A DNA stretch of 64,000 nt. It comes from an uncultured Eubacteriales bacterium. Lineage in GTDB: Bacteria; Bacillota; Clostridia; Oscillospirales; UBA644. This document shows positions 42,524 through 51,460 of the stretch, in pieces. Location: assembly GCA_900547165.1 (NCBI GenBank), contig URFZ01000001.1, positions 1 to 64,000 of the forward strand, written 5' to 3'. The first letter of the stretch is position 1. Each line of letters begins with the position of its first letter. The notes under the pieces were generated by a model that was not told the origin of the DNA, did no database searches, and saw nothing but the letters and a program-made list of their open reading frames with translations. A program made the translations under genes and the position numbers.

Positions 42524-44563
42524 TTAACTGAATATATTAAAATCAACTCTGTCAAACAGTTCGATAACAGAATTTTTAAGTCCGACAAGGCTTTCGTCCG
42601 TGAACCAAAGAGGGTCGTTCAAAATATTGTCGGCGGTCTCTTTTGCCTGTTCAAGCGTTTGCATATCCGTCAACAGGTCTGCGTGACGGAATATCGGAAG
42701 TCCGCTCTGTCGCTGACCGAAAAAGTCTCCCGGACCTCGGATTTCAAGGTCTTTTCGGCTTATTTCAAAACCGTCGGTCGTCGAACAAAACGCTTTGAGA
42801 CGTTCGAGAGTTTTTTCGTTTTTCGTATCGGACGAAACGAAGCAGTAGGACTTTTTTGTTCCGCGCCCGACGCGTCCGCGCAACTGATGAAGCTGCGAAA
42901 GTCCGAAACGGTCGGCATTTTCGATAATCATTATCGTTGCGTTCGGCACATCGACTCCGACTTCAACAACCGTTGTGGAAACAAGCACCTGCGTTTTTCC
43001 GTCGGCAAAATCACGGAGTATCTCTTCTTTTTCCTTGGCTTTCATCTTACCGTGCAGATAACGTACGGAAATGCCGTTCAGGTGTTCTCGGCAAAGTCTG
43101 TCCGCATATTCGACGGCTGAACGCAACTCGTCGTTGTCCCCCTCTTCTACAAGCGGGCAAACGACATAAGCCTGCGCGCCTTTCAGACATTCTTCGCGCA
43201 GATACGAATACATTCGGTCGTGATATGAGCCGTCCACGAGGTGCGTTGAAATTTTCTGTCTGCCGGGAGGCAATTCGTCGATAACGGAAATATCCATATC
43301 GCCGTAAAGAATCATTGCAAGAGTTCTCGGAATAGGCGTTGCGGACATAACCAGAATATGGGTGCCGTTTCCTTTTTCGGAAAGTTTTGACCGTTGTGAA
43401 ATGCCGAAACGGTGCTGTTCGTCGGTCACGGCAAGCGCAAGGTCGAAAAAATCCACACCTTTCTGAAAAACGGCATGAGTGCCTATAAGTACATCTATCT
43501 CCCCGTTTTTGAGCCGATCAAGAAGTTTTTTTCGCTCTGCGGCGGAAGTCGAACCCGTCAGCAAAGCGCACCGAACACCGAGACCGTCAAACAATTTTGT
43601 AAAAGACGCAAAATGCTGAACCGCAAGTATTTCGGTCGGAGCCATAAGGCAGGACTGCCTGCCGCATTTTGAGACATAATACATAACCGCGGCTGCGACA
43701 ACGGTTTTTCCGCTTCCGACATCGCCCTGAACTATACGGGACATCGGCGTCTTTTTTTTCAAATCGGAAAGGCAATCGTCAAGCGCACGTTTTTGCGCGT
43801 TTGTCAGCGTATACGGCAACGTTTTCAGAAAATCGGAGACGTCGCAATCGCCCTCAACGGGGTTTCCGACAAGTTTGCGGTTTGCCGAACGCAGCGTCAT
43901 TATACCGAGCGAAAACAACAGCAATTCTTCAAACGCAAAGCGACGCATAGCCTTTTCACGCGCTTCAAAAGATGTAGGAAAATGAATTTGTCTGTACGCT
44001 TCCGAAAGAGGGCAAAGCGAATACTTTTCGATTATTTCCCTGTTCAGAGTTTCCGAGAGATTGCTCCCTACCGCAGTCAGCGCCGTTTTCACAAGCGCCG
44101 CAATTCTGTTTGATGAGATACCTTTCGGGTGCGAATAAACGGGGTGTATATATTTATTCTCAGGTTTTTCAATCACGGGGGCGTTTATATCAACGAACTT
44201 ACCGAGTTTTTCGACTTTGCCGTAAAACAGATATTTTTTGCCAACCTCGACAGAACCCATAACATACGGCTGATTGTAAAAGGTCAGACGTGCTTCACCC
44301 GTGCCGTCCGAAACGTCTATCTTCGAAAAGGTTATTCCTTTTGCGGTAAACGGACGCATTTTTTTGACGACAGTCGCTTCCACAACAACCGAAACATCGG
44401 GTTCGAGTTCGGCGATTTTTGATATTTGGGAAAAATCAATATACTTTCGGGGAAAGTATTCAAGCAGGTCGCGAACGGTCAATATACCGAGATTTTCAAG
44501 TTCTTTTTGCATTTTTGTTCCGACGCCTTTCAGCACGGAAACATTTGCGTCCGAAATGTTCAT
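42524..44563 (-). CDS. recG: ATP-dependent DNA helicase RecG
   Basis: Branch-migration helicase that remodels stalled forks and Holliday junctions. 679 residues, the usual length. The N-terminal wedge/OB domain includes VEATVVKKMRPFT. Helicase motifs: GDVGSGKTVVAAAVM (I), MAPTEILAVQHF (Ia), TDEQHRFG (II), MSATPIPRTLA (III), VSTTVVEVGVDVPNATIM and QLRGRVGRG (V/VI), followed by the C-terminal wedge-binding tail. It is separated from cysS by a terminator, so it probably has its own weak promoter. Confidence 0.97.
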   Translation of the reverse strand: MNISDANVSVLKGVGTKMQKELENLGILTVRDLLEYFPRKYIDFSQISKIAELEPDVSVVVEATVVKKMRPFTAKGITFSKIDVSDGTGEARLTFYNQPYVMGSVEVGKKYLFYGKVEKLGKFVDINAPVIEKPENKYIHPVYSHPKGISSNRIAALVKTALTAVGSNLSETLNREIIEKYSLCPLSEAYRQIHFPTSFEAREKAMRRFAFEELLLFSLGIMTLRSANRKLVGNPVEGDCDVSDFLKTLPYTLTNAQKRALDDCLSDLKKKTPMSRIVQGDVGSGKTVVAAAVMYYVSKCGRQSCLMAPTEILAVQHFASFTKLFDGLGVRCALLTGSTSAAERKKLLDRLKNGEIDVLIGTHAVFQKGVDFFDLALAVTDEQHRFGISQRSKLSEKGNGTHILVMSATPIPRTLAMILYGDMDISVIDELPPGRQKISTHLVDGSYHDRMYSYLREECLKGAQAYVVCPLVEEGDNDELRSAVEYADRLCREHLNGISVRYLHGKMKAKEKEEILRDFADGKTQVLVSTTVVEVGVDVPNATIMIIENADRFGLSQLHQLRGRVGRGTKKSYCFVSSDTKNEKTLERLKAFCSTTDGFEISRKDLEIRGPGDFFGQRQSGLPIFRHADLLTDMQTLEQAKETADNILNDPLWFTDESLVGLKNSVIELFDRVDFNIFS

Positions 44564-44600
44564 AACCTTTGCTTTCCCCCTTTACATTTTCTGTACAAGA

Positions 44601-44650
44601 TTCAAAAAACTGCGGTTCTTGTCTCGGAAACGGACAAAGACCGCAGTTTG
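44601..44650 (-). terminator. Rho-independent terminator of the recA-cysS chain
   Basis: On the minus strand AAACTGCGGTCTT and AAGAACCGCAGTTT form a stem followed by a TTTT run, 29 bases after the cysS stop. Confidence 0.85.
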
Positions 44651-44677
44651 AAAGTTATTTTGAAAAGAGCGTCCGTT

Positions 44678-46102
44678 TCAGACTCTTTCCCACTTTGCTC
44701 CGTTCGGAGTGTCGGTTATAACGATGCCCTCCGCTTTGAGAGAGTCGCGTATCTCGTCGGCACGGGCAAAATTTCTGTCTTTTTTCGCCTGCGCACGTTC
44801 CGCAAGCAGAACCTCGATTCTTGCGGCATCGGGATCGGACGACGGTTCTTCCGCTTTTGCGTTCAACGCGTCCGCTTCTTTGCAAAGATTGAGCGAAAGC
44901 ACGGTATCGAACTCTTCGATAAGCGCACGTTTGGTCTTATCGTTTGTATCGTATTTCAAAACGTCGTAAAGGCAGGTTATGCCGAGCGATGTGTTCAAGT
45001 CGTTGGACATTCCGTCGTTGAATTTTTCACGCAGAGCCGTCGCGGCGTTTTCATCAAAAACGTCGTTTTCCTGCGGGTTAAGAGCGGCTATACGCTCAAC
45101 AAGTTTTTTGTATGCAACGGTCGCATTGTCAAGTCCCTCATACGAGAAAACAAGATTCTTGCGATAATGCGATTGCAGGCAGAAAAAGCGGTATACGGCA
45201 GGGTCATATCCTTTTTCTTTGAGCAGCGAAAGCGTCAGAAATTCGCCTTTTGACTTCGACATCTTACCGTCAGTCGTGTTAAGATGCAGAACATGGAACC
45301 AATGCGGGCACCATGCATGACCGAGATATGCCTCGGACTGCGCAATTTCGTTGGTGTGATGCGGAAAAGCGTTATCTATGCCGCCGCAATGAAGGTCAAG
45401 ATATTCGCCGAGGTTCTTTATGCTTATCGCGGAGCATTCGATATGCCAGCCGGGATAGCCGACGCCCCACGGGGAGTCCCACTTCAATTCCTGATCCTCA
45501 AACTTTGATTTTGTGAACCAAAGAACAAAGTCCGCCTTGTTTCTCTTGTTCGTGTCCTCAAATACGCCATCTCGAACGCCGACCGCGAGATTTTCCTCAT
45601 CATGGTCGTTGAAAACATAATATTTTTTGAGCGTTGAAGTGTCAAAATACACGTTGCCGCCCGCGATATATGCGGAGCCGTTGTCAAGCAGGCGCGTTAT
45701 CATTTCGATATATTCGGGAATGCAATGCGTTGCGGGCTCGACTATCTCGGGCTTTTTGATGTTCAGTTCGGCGCAGTCCTCAAAAAACTTATCCGTATAA
45801 AACTTCGCTATCTGCATAACGGTTTTATGCTCGCGTTTTGCGCCTTTGAGCATTTTATCCTCGCCCGTGTCCGCGTCCGAAGAAAGATGTCCCACGTCGG
45901 TTATGTTCATCGCGCGCTTAACGTGTATACCCGTGTAATTGATATATTTTTCGAGAACGTCTTCCATTATATACGAACGCAGGTTTCCGATATGCGCAAA
46001 ATGATATACGGTCGGGCCGCAGGTGTACATAGTGCAAACGCCCGGTTCATGAGTTTTCAACTCTTCTTTTTTATGGGTAAGCGAATTGTAAAGATTTATC
46101 AT
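44678..46102 (-). CDS. cysS: cysteinyl-tRNA synthetase
   Basis: Charges tRNA-Cys. 474 residues, class I. The HIGH-type motif is CGPTVYHFAHIGNLRS, zinc ligands include that Cys and WHIECSAIS..HHTNE, and KMSKSKGEF is the KMSKS loop. The C-terminal DALR-type region ends in ITDTPNGAKWERV. The start codon shares its A with the cysE stop (TGATG), giving tight coupling. An adjacent cysE fits a joint role in cysteine supply and use. Confidence 0.97.
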   Translation of the reverse strand: MINLYNSLTHKKEELKTHEPGVCTMYTCGPTVYHFAHIGNLRSYIMEDVLEKYINYTGIHVKRAMNITDVGHLSSDADTGEDKMLKGAKREHKTVMQIAKFYTDKFFEDCAELNIKKPEIVEPATHCIPEYIEMITRLLDNGSAYIAGGNVYFDTSTLKKYYVFNDHDEENLAVGVRDGVFEDTNKRNKADFVLWFTKSKFEDQELKWDSPWGVGYPGWHIECSAISIKNLGEYLDLHCGGIDNAFPHHTNEIAQSEAYLGHAWCPHWFHVLHLNTTDGKMSKSKGEFLTLSLLKEKGYDPAVYRFFCLQSHYRKNLVFSYEGLDNATVAYKKLVERIAALNPQENDVFDENAATALREKFNDGMSNDLNTSLGITCLYDVLKYDTNDKTKRALIEEFDTVLSLNLCKEADALNAKAEEPSSDPDAARIEVLLAERAQAKKDRNFARADEIRDSLKAEGIVITDTPNGAKWERV

Positions 46103-46740
46103 CACTCTTTTTTCTCCAATCTTTTAAGTTCCGCACGCAGCGTGTCTATCTGCGCCTGCAATCGACACAGTTCCTGCGATACGGGGTCAGGTATATGCAC
46201 CTGATCCAGGTCGGGAGTTTTCTGTCCGTCACGTTTGACTATCCTTGCGGGAACGCCGACCGCCGTGGAGTTGGGCGGCACGTCGCACAGAACAACAGCA
46301 CCTGCGGCGACTTTTGAATTGTCCCCTATCGTTATCGAGCCGAGAACTTTGGCACCCGCACCGATAACAACGTTGTTGCCGAGCGTAGGATGTCTTTTGC
46401 CTGTTTCTTTGCCTGTTCCGCCGAGCGTTACGCCGTGATAGATAAGGCAATCGTCCCCTATCTCTGCGGTCTCGCCTATAACGACGCCCATACCGTGGTC
46501 GATAACGAGTCTGCGCCCGAGTTTTGCGGCGGGATGTATCTCCACACCCGTTTTATGTCTTGCGCGCTGAGATATGGCACGCGCTAAAAATTTATGATTG
46601 TGCCTGTAAAAGAAATTTGCAACGCGGTGACTGCGTATTGCTTTAAGTCCCGAATAGCAGAAAAATATTTCCGCATTCGAACGCGCGGCAGGGTCTCTTT
46701 CTCTGAAAGCGGCAATATCTTCTTTCAGTCTTTTTCCCAT
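46102..46740 (-). CDS. cysE: serine O-acetyltransferase
   Basis: First committed step of cysteine synthesis: serine plus acetyl-CoA gives O-acetylserine. 212 residues with the short N-terminal helical domain (KEDIAAFRERDPAARS) and the left-handed beta-helix of hexapeptide repeats. The active-site block is IDHGMGVVIGETAEIGDDCLIYHGVTLGG. A C-terminal coiled-coil tail of about 30 residues (CRLQAQIDTLRAELKRLEKKE) may aid oligomerisation. The gene lies between pgsA and cysS in the same direction. Confidence 0.95.
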   Translation of the reverse strand: MGKRLKEDIAAFRERDPAARSNAEIFFCYSGLKAIRSHRVANFFYRHNHKFLARAISQRARHKTGVEIHPAAKLGRRLVIDHGMGVVIGETAEIGDDCLIYHGVTLGGTGKETGKRHPTLGNNVVIGAGAKVLGSITIGDNSKVAAGAVVLCDVPPNSTAVGVPARIVKRDGQKTPDLDQVHIPDPVSQELCRLQAQIDTLRAELKRLEKKE

Positions 46741-46756
46741 AATTCCCCTATCCGAA

Positions 46757-47374
46757 TTATTTCATCTTAATAAATTTTGCGCCGTTTACAAAGTAAGGGA
46801 TAACGGATATGACCGTTATAACGGCAAGTACCCAAACGGCGATCTGAACGGGCAGAAATGAAATCCCGTCATGCGGAGCAGACATCATTGTTACGGAAGT
46901 GTCCTTTATCCAATACATAACGATAAGATAAATGTACGAACAGGACATGACCACGCCCTGCGTTCCCGTTTTAATCTTGCCCCAAATGCTTGCGGCGATA
47001 ACTTCGCCCTTTGCCGCCGCCTGCATACGAAGTCCAGAAATAAGAAATTCGCGGGCAACGATAAGGATAACCGCAACGCTTGATGCAAGCCCCACAGAGA
47101 TAAAGCCCATAAGGACGCTGACAACAAGCAGTTTATCCGCTATCGGGTCAAGAAATTTGCCGAAATCGCTGACAAGATTATATTTTCTCGCTATTTTTCC
47201 GTCCGCCATATCCGTGAGCATCGCAATGCCGAAAACAGCGCCCGAAACAAGCATTCTGATATATACGGGAATGCCGTTTACAACAGGGTTATCCAAAAGG
47301 AACAACAGAACGAACGGTATCAGAGCAACACGCGTTATACAAAGATAGTTGGGTAAATTTTTATTTACTTTCAT
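46757..47374 (-). CDS. pgsA: CDP-diacylglycerol-glycerol-3-phosphate 3-phosphatidyltransferase
   Basis: Membrane enzyme that makes phosphatidylglycerol phosphate, the precursor of anionic phospholipids. 205 residues with about five membrane segments. The complete CDP-alcohol phosphotransferase motif reads DMADGKIAR..., then GKFLDPIADK. Placement next to rimO, recX and recA is a known Firmicutes arrangement. Its start overlaps the rimO stop by 4 bases. Confidence 0.96.
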   Translation of the reverse strand: MKVNKNLPNYLCITRVALIPFVLLFLLDNPVVNGIPVYIRMLVSGAVFGIAMLTDMADGKIARKYNLVSDFGKFLDPIADKLLVVSVLMGFISVGLASSVAVILIVAREFLISGLRMQAAAKGEVIAASIWGKIKTGTQGVVMSCSYIYLIVMYWIKDTSVTMMSAPHDGISFLPVQIAVWVLAVITVISVIPYFVNGAKFIKMK

Positions 47375-48666
47375 TTCTTCACCGCCTTGCCGAACAAGTC
47401 GTAATCTTTACATTCATCAATTCGAACGCGGACAAAATCGCCCTCCGAAACGGCGAAATCGGAGTCAAAATAAACTCTTCCGTCAATGTCGGGAGCCTGA
47501 AAATACGCTCTTCCTACAAGTTTGCCGTCTTCCGCGCCCTCAACGAGAACATCGTAAGTTTTTCCCACATACTGTTCGTTTATGTCTTCAAGAAGTCTCA
47601 ACTGCATCTGCATAATGCGGTCCGCTCTGTCCTGTTTTGTCTGTTCGTCGATCTGACCGCGCATTCTCGCTGCGGGAGTTCCCTCTTCACGCGAATACGG
47701 AAAAACGCCGAGATTGTTGAAACGAACTTCCGATACAAATTCACAGAGTTCCTCAAAATCCGCTTCGCTTTCGTGCGGGAAGCCCGAAATAAACGTCGTT
47801 CGAAGCGACACGCCAGGAACCATATCGCGGATATGCTTCATCTGTGCCGCAAGGCTTTTCACATCGCCGCTTCTGTTCATTCGTTTCAAAACGTCTTTCG
47901 ACGCGTGCTGCAACGGCACATCGATGTACGAACAGAACTTTTCCTCATTTGCCATGAGTTCGAGAAATTCGTCCGTTATGCCCTCCGGGCGGCAATAAAG
48001 CACACGCACCCACTTGACGGACGGAATGGCGCAGGTCTTTTTTATAAGTTCGCAAAGACGCGGATATTTTGTGGTGTCCTGAGCAATGAGATTTATCTCT
48101 TTCGCACCGTTGAACGCAAGCGTTCTTATCTCGTCGAGAACGTCCTCGAACGGGCGCGGCTGAAATTCTCCTCTGACGGACGGTATGACGCAGTATGTGC
48201 AATGATTTGAACATCCGTCCGCTATCTTGACATAAACCGAATAATCGGTCGAAGTCAGAACACGCTCGCCGTCGGGACACGGTGTGTCAAGCGGCGCATA
48301 GTATTCGTAAATGCCGTCGCTTTCTATCGCTTCGACTATCTTATCAAAAGATTTTGAACCGAGGCAGGCATCGACCTCGGGCATATTCTCTATTATCTCG
48401 CCGCGATAGCGTTCCGCCATACAGCCCGTTACTATGATTTTTTTCAGTTTTCCCTTTGTTTTATACTCCGCCGCATCGAGTATCGCCCCGATGGACTCTT
48501 CTTTTGCGGGTCCGATAAACGTACAGGTGTGAACTATGCACGCATCGCACTCCGCAAGGTCGGGACATATCTCATACCCGTGTTTTTCGAGCATTCCCAA
48601 AAGCACTTCCGCATCGACCCTGTTTTTTGCGCAGCCGAGCGCTATCATGCCTATTTTTTTACTCAT
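47371..48666 (-). CDS. rimO: ribosomal protein S12 methylthiotransferase RimO
   Basis: Radical SAM enzyme that methylthiolates an aspartate of ribosomal protein S12. 431 residues. Three cysteines for the auxiliary cluster are in the N-terminal UPF0004 domain (LGCAKNRVDAE, VHTCTFIGPAKEES, VTGCMAERY), followed by the radical SAM motif CSNHCTYCVIP and a C-terminal TRAM domain. The CAKNRVDAE and CTFIGPAKEES sequences favour RimO over MiaB. It overlaps recX and pgsA by 4 bases on each side. Confidence 0.95.
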   Translation of the reverse strand: MSKKIGMIALGCAKNRVDAEVLLGMLEKHGYEICPDLAECDACIVHTCTFIGPAKEESIGAILDAAEYKTKGKLKKIIVTGCMAERYRGEIIENMPEVDACLGSKSFDKIVEAIESDGIYEYYAPLDTPCPDGERVLTSTDYSVYVKIADGCSNHCTYCVIPSVRGEFQPRPFEDVLDEIRTLAFNGAKEINLIAQDTTKYPRLCELIKKTCAIPSVKWVRVLYCRPEGITDEFLELMANEEKFCSYIDVPLQHASKDVLKRMNRSGDVKSLAAQMKHIRDMVPGVSLRTTFISGFPHESEADFEELCEFVSEVRFNNLGVFPYSREEGTPAARMRGQIDEQTKQDRADRIMQMQLRLLEDINEQYVGKTYDVLVEGAEDGKLVGRAYFQAPDIDGRVYFDSDFAVSEGDFVRVRIDECKDYDLFGKAVKK

Positions 48667-49289
48667 TCCGAAATTTCTTCTCCCGTAATCATCATTTCAT
48701 ATTTTTCAAAAGCCGCCGATATTTCTTCCGAACCGAACCCGCGCCGAACAAGAAAGGCGTAAGCCCTGTTCTTTTCTTTCATATCGGAAAACGCCTGCAT
48801 TTTCTGCTTTTTGCAGAGTGCGTCAAACGCGGCGGACGTCGGCTCCGAAAAAGCCTCGTCAAGAAGTTCAGCCGCAAGTTCACGGTCGATTCCGCGGCGG
48901 CGAAGTTCGTTTTCTATGCGGACTCTGCCGAACTTTTCAAAGTTCTTTTCGATAAACTCCCGCGCATAACGTTCGTCGTTGATATATCCCAATCCGACAA
49001 GTTTTTCAACCGCATTCGTTCCGTCGATACCGGCTCTTGCAAGCCGCCGCAGCAGTTCTTTTTCGGAATAGTCTCGATAACCGAGAAACCGCATCGCGGC
49101 GGAAAAAGCCTTTTCTTCCTCGACATAGTGCAGGATGTTTTCAAACTCTGCTTCTGAAAATACTTTTCCGACGGCTATCTCACATTCGAAAATCCCTTTT
49201 GCACTCAAAGAAAACGCATAGCCCTCTTCCGTAAAAACATTGAAACGCGAACTTTTTTCCGCTTCTTTTATATCGGTTATTTTTTTCAT
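48663..49289 (-). CDS. recX: RecA regulatory protein RecX
   Basis: Modulator that limits RecA filament growth. 208 residues with the repeated three-helix modules of the family (AFSAAMRFLGYRDYSEKELLRRLARAGI, LVGLGYINDERYAREFIE, RIENELRRRGIDRELAAELL). It lies 9 bases downstream of recA in the same operon. The C-terminus overlaps the rimO start. Confidence 0.94.
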   Translation of the reverse strand: MKKITDIKEAEKSSRFNVFTEEGYAFSLSAKGIFECEIAVGKVFSEAEFENILHYVEEEKAFSAAMRFLGYRDYSEKELLRRLARAGIDGTNAVEKLVGLGYINDERYAREFIEKNFEKFGRVRIENELRRRGIDRELAAELLDEAFSEPTSAAFDALCKKQKMQAFSDMKEKNRAYAFLVRRGFGSEEISAAFEKYEMMITGEEISE

Positions 49290-49298
49290 TCCCGCGAA

Positions 49299-50444
49299 TT
49301 ATATATCCTCGTCGTCCTCAAAATCGTCCGCAGTCGCGCTGAGTGTCACACGTCTTGCGGGAGCTGCCGCCGTCGAAGTTTTTGAGGTGGGAACGGTCGG
49401 CTTCGGCGCGGCTTTCTTTTCCGCAGCCTCTTTAAGCGCCGCCTTGATCTTTTCTTCTATTTCCTCTGCGACTTCGGGATTCTGCGCCAGGAAGTCTTTT
49501 GCCTTGTCTCTGCCCTGACCTATCTTTTCGCCGCAATAGGAGAACCATGCACCCGATTTTTCTACGATGTCGAGTTTTACGGCAGCGTCGATGAGTTCTC
49601 CCGTTTTGGAGATACCCTTGCCGTACATTATATCAAATTCCGCTTCTTTGAACGGTGGTGCGACCTTGTTTTTGACAACTTTGACTTTTGTGCGTGCTCC
49701 TATCGCTTCTGTGCCGTTTTTGAGCGTTTCCGTTCTTCTTACTTCCATGCGGACGGAAGAATAGAATTTAAGCGCTCTGCCGCCTGTCGTAACCTCGGGG
49801 TTGCCGTAAATAACGCCGACTTTTTCACGCAGCTGGTTGATGAATATGGCAACGCAGTTGGTTCTCGAAATAACGCCCGCAAGTTTTCTCAAAGCCTGGG
49901 ACATCAGTCTTGCGTGAAGTCCGACGTGGCTGTCGCCCATTCCGTCCTCTATTTCCTGTTTGGGAACGAGCGCCGCAACGCTGTCCACAACCAGCACGTC
50001 GATGGCACCCGAACGCACAAGTGTTTCCGCAATTTCAAGAGCCTGCTCGCCGTTGTCGGGCTGAGAAACAAGCAGAGAATCTATATCAACGCCGAGATTT
50101 CTCGCATATATCGGGTCAAGTGCGTGTTCCGCGTCCACAAAAGCAGCCGTGCCGCCGCGCTTCTGCGCTTCCGCAACGATATGTAAAGCAACAGTGGTCT
50201 TACCCGAACTTTCGGGACCGTATATTTCAACAATTCTTCCCTTCGGAACGCCGCCGATGCCGAGCGCCAGATCGAGAGAAAAAGAACCGGTAGGGATAGC
50301 GTCAACGTTCATATTTGCATTCTGTCCGAGAACCATGACCGAGCCTGCGCCGTATGCTTTTTCTATCTGCGACATCGCCGCTTCAAGCGCTTTCTTTTTG
50401 TCGTTTGCAACACCGCTCTGCGCGGCACCTTTTTTTTCTGCCAT
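49299..50444 (-). CDS. recA: recombinase RecA
   Basis: Strand-exchange ATPase of homologous recombination and inducer of LexA cleavage. 381 residues. Walker A GPESSGKTT, Walker B VLVVDSVAAL, the L1/L2 region DSHVGLHARLMSQALRKL...INQLREKVGVIYGNPEVTTGG and an acidic C-terminal tail (DDFEDDEDI) are all standard. It is the first gene of a long minus-strand chain to cysS. The 5' leader is about 120 bases and contains an inverted repeat; no LexA box was found. Confidence 0.98.
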   Translation of the reverse strand: MAEKKGAAQSGVANDKKKALEAAMSQIEKAYGAGSVMVLGQNANMNVDAIPTGSFSLDLALGIGGVPKGRIVEIYGPESSGKTTVALHIVAEAQKRGGTAAFVDAEHALDPIYARNLGVDIDSLLVSQPDNGEQALEIAETLVRSGAIDVLVVDSVAALVPKQEIEDGMGDSHVGLHARLMSQALRKLAGVISRTNCVAIFINQLREKVGVIYGNPEVTTGGRALKFYSSVRMEVRRTETLKNGTEAIGARTKVKVVKNKVAPPFKEAEFDIMYGKGISKTGELIDAAVKLDIVEKSGAWFSYCGEKIGQGRDKAKDFLAQNPEVAEEIEEKIKAALKEAAEKKAAPKPTVPTSKTSTAAAPARRVTLSATADDFEDDEDI

Positions 50445-50526
50445 TTTTTTCAGCCTTTCCGACGGAAAGTCACCGTCCTGATTTTATAATATTATATACT
50501 AAAATAATTAAAAAAGCAATAGTTTC

Positions 50527-50546
50527 CGCAAAAATTTGATTTTGCG
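50527..50546 (-). promoter_or_regulatory. inverted repeat in the recA leader
   Basis: CGCAAAA and TTTTGCG flank 6 bases, within the untranslated leader of recA. It may form an RNA hairpin or bind a protein; no known site type matches. Confidence 0.35.
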
Positions 50547-50571
50547 ATACATTATCACACGCGCCTTAATT

Positions 50572-50600
50572 ATAATATCACATATTGCAATATTTGTCAA
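50572..50600 (-). promoter_or_regulatory. promoter of the recA chain
   Basis: On the minus strand TTGACA (50595-50600), 17-base spacer, TATTAT (50572-50577). The spacer holds a perfect palindrome ATATTGCAATAT (50582-50593). Confidence 0.7.
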
Positions 50601-50623
50601 TATCTTTTCACGACATTTTTCAT

Positions 50624-50652
50624 TTGACATTGCGTGCAATATATGTTATACT
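50624..50652 (+). promoter_or_regulatory. promoter of the parvulin-murL-murD2-tld operon
   Basis: TTGACA (50624-50629), 17-base spacer, TATACT (50647-50652). Its -35 box is only 23 bases from the divergent recA -35 box. Confidence 0.82.
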
Positions 50653-50692
50653 GTAAAATATAAATTTTATCATTAACGGAGATACAAAAATC

Positions 50693-51439
50693 ATGGATGA
50701 ATCAAGAGTTATAGCCACCGTAGGCACGGAAAAAATCACACAGGCGGAATTTGACGCAATGCTGCTTGCGCTCCGTCAGCGCGGCAGAGATTTCAGCGAC
50801 GAAAGAGGCAGAGAAACCATACTCGACGAACTTATAAGCCAAAAACTTTTTCTTTTGGACGCAAGAAAGAATCTTTATGAGTTCAGCCCCGAATTTAAGG
50901 CAGAGCTTCAACGCGTAAAAGAGGAAATGCTTGTAAGTTATGCGATGAACAAGGCGTTTTCTGACATCACGGTCACGGATGCGGAAGCGAAAGCGTTTTA
51001 CGATGAGCACAAAGACCACCTCGGAGGCGGAGAGACCGTCAACGCAAGCCACATTCTTGTTGCCGACGAAGACGAAATAAAGAGAATAAAAGCAGAGATA
51101 GAAAGCGGTGCCATTACATTCGAAGAAGCGGCAAAGAAATACAGCACCTGCCCCTCGAAAGAAGAGGGCGGCAACCTCGGCGATTTCGGAAGAGGTCAGA
51201 TGGTTCCCGAATTTGAAGTTGCGGCGTTCGGCATGGAACCCGGTCAGATATCCGAACCGGTAAAAACGCAGTTCGGTTATCACTTGATAAAACTCAACTC
51301 AAAAGGTACGGCTTCCACACCCGATTTCGATACATTGAAAGACAACATCAAAGAGCATCTTTTGCAGGAAAAACGTCAAAAAGCGTTCAGAAGCAAGGTA
51401 AATCAACTTAAAATTCTTTATCCCGTAACAAAGGCATAA
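50693..51439 (+). CDS. parvulin-type peptidyl-prolyl isomerase (PpiC-like)
   Basis: 248 residues. A SurA-type N-terminal helical part (about 1-110) precedes a parvulin domain (about 118-215) with NASHILVADEDE, KKYSTCPSKEEGGNLGDFGRGQMVPEFE and TQFGYHLIKL. Unlike PrsA it has no signal peptide or lipobox, so it should be cytoplasmic; the Clostridia have such soluble forms. It is the first gene of the operon that leads into murL. The client is unknown. Confidence 0.9.
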   Translation: MDESRVIATVGTEKITQAEFDAMLLALRQRGRDFSDERGRETILDELISQKLFLLDARKNLYEFSPEFKAELQRVKEEMLVSYAMNKAFSDITVTDAEAKAFYDEHKDHLGGGETVNASHILVADEDEIKRIKAEIESGAITFEEAAKKYSTCPSKEEGGNLGDFGRGQMVPEFEVAAFGMEPGQISEPVKTQFGYHLIKLNSKGTASTPDFDTLKDNIKEHLLQEKRQKAFRSKVNQLKILYPVTKA

Positions 51440-51460
51440 AATTCGGCAGAGGTGTCGTAA

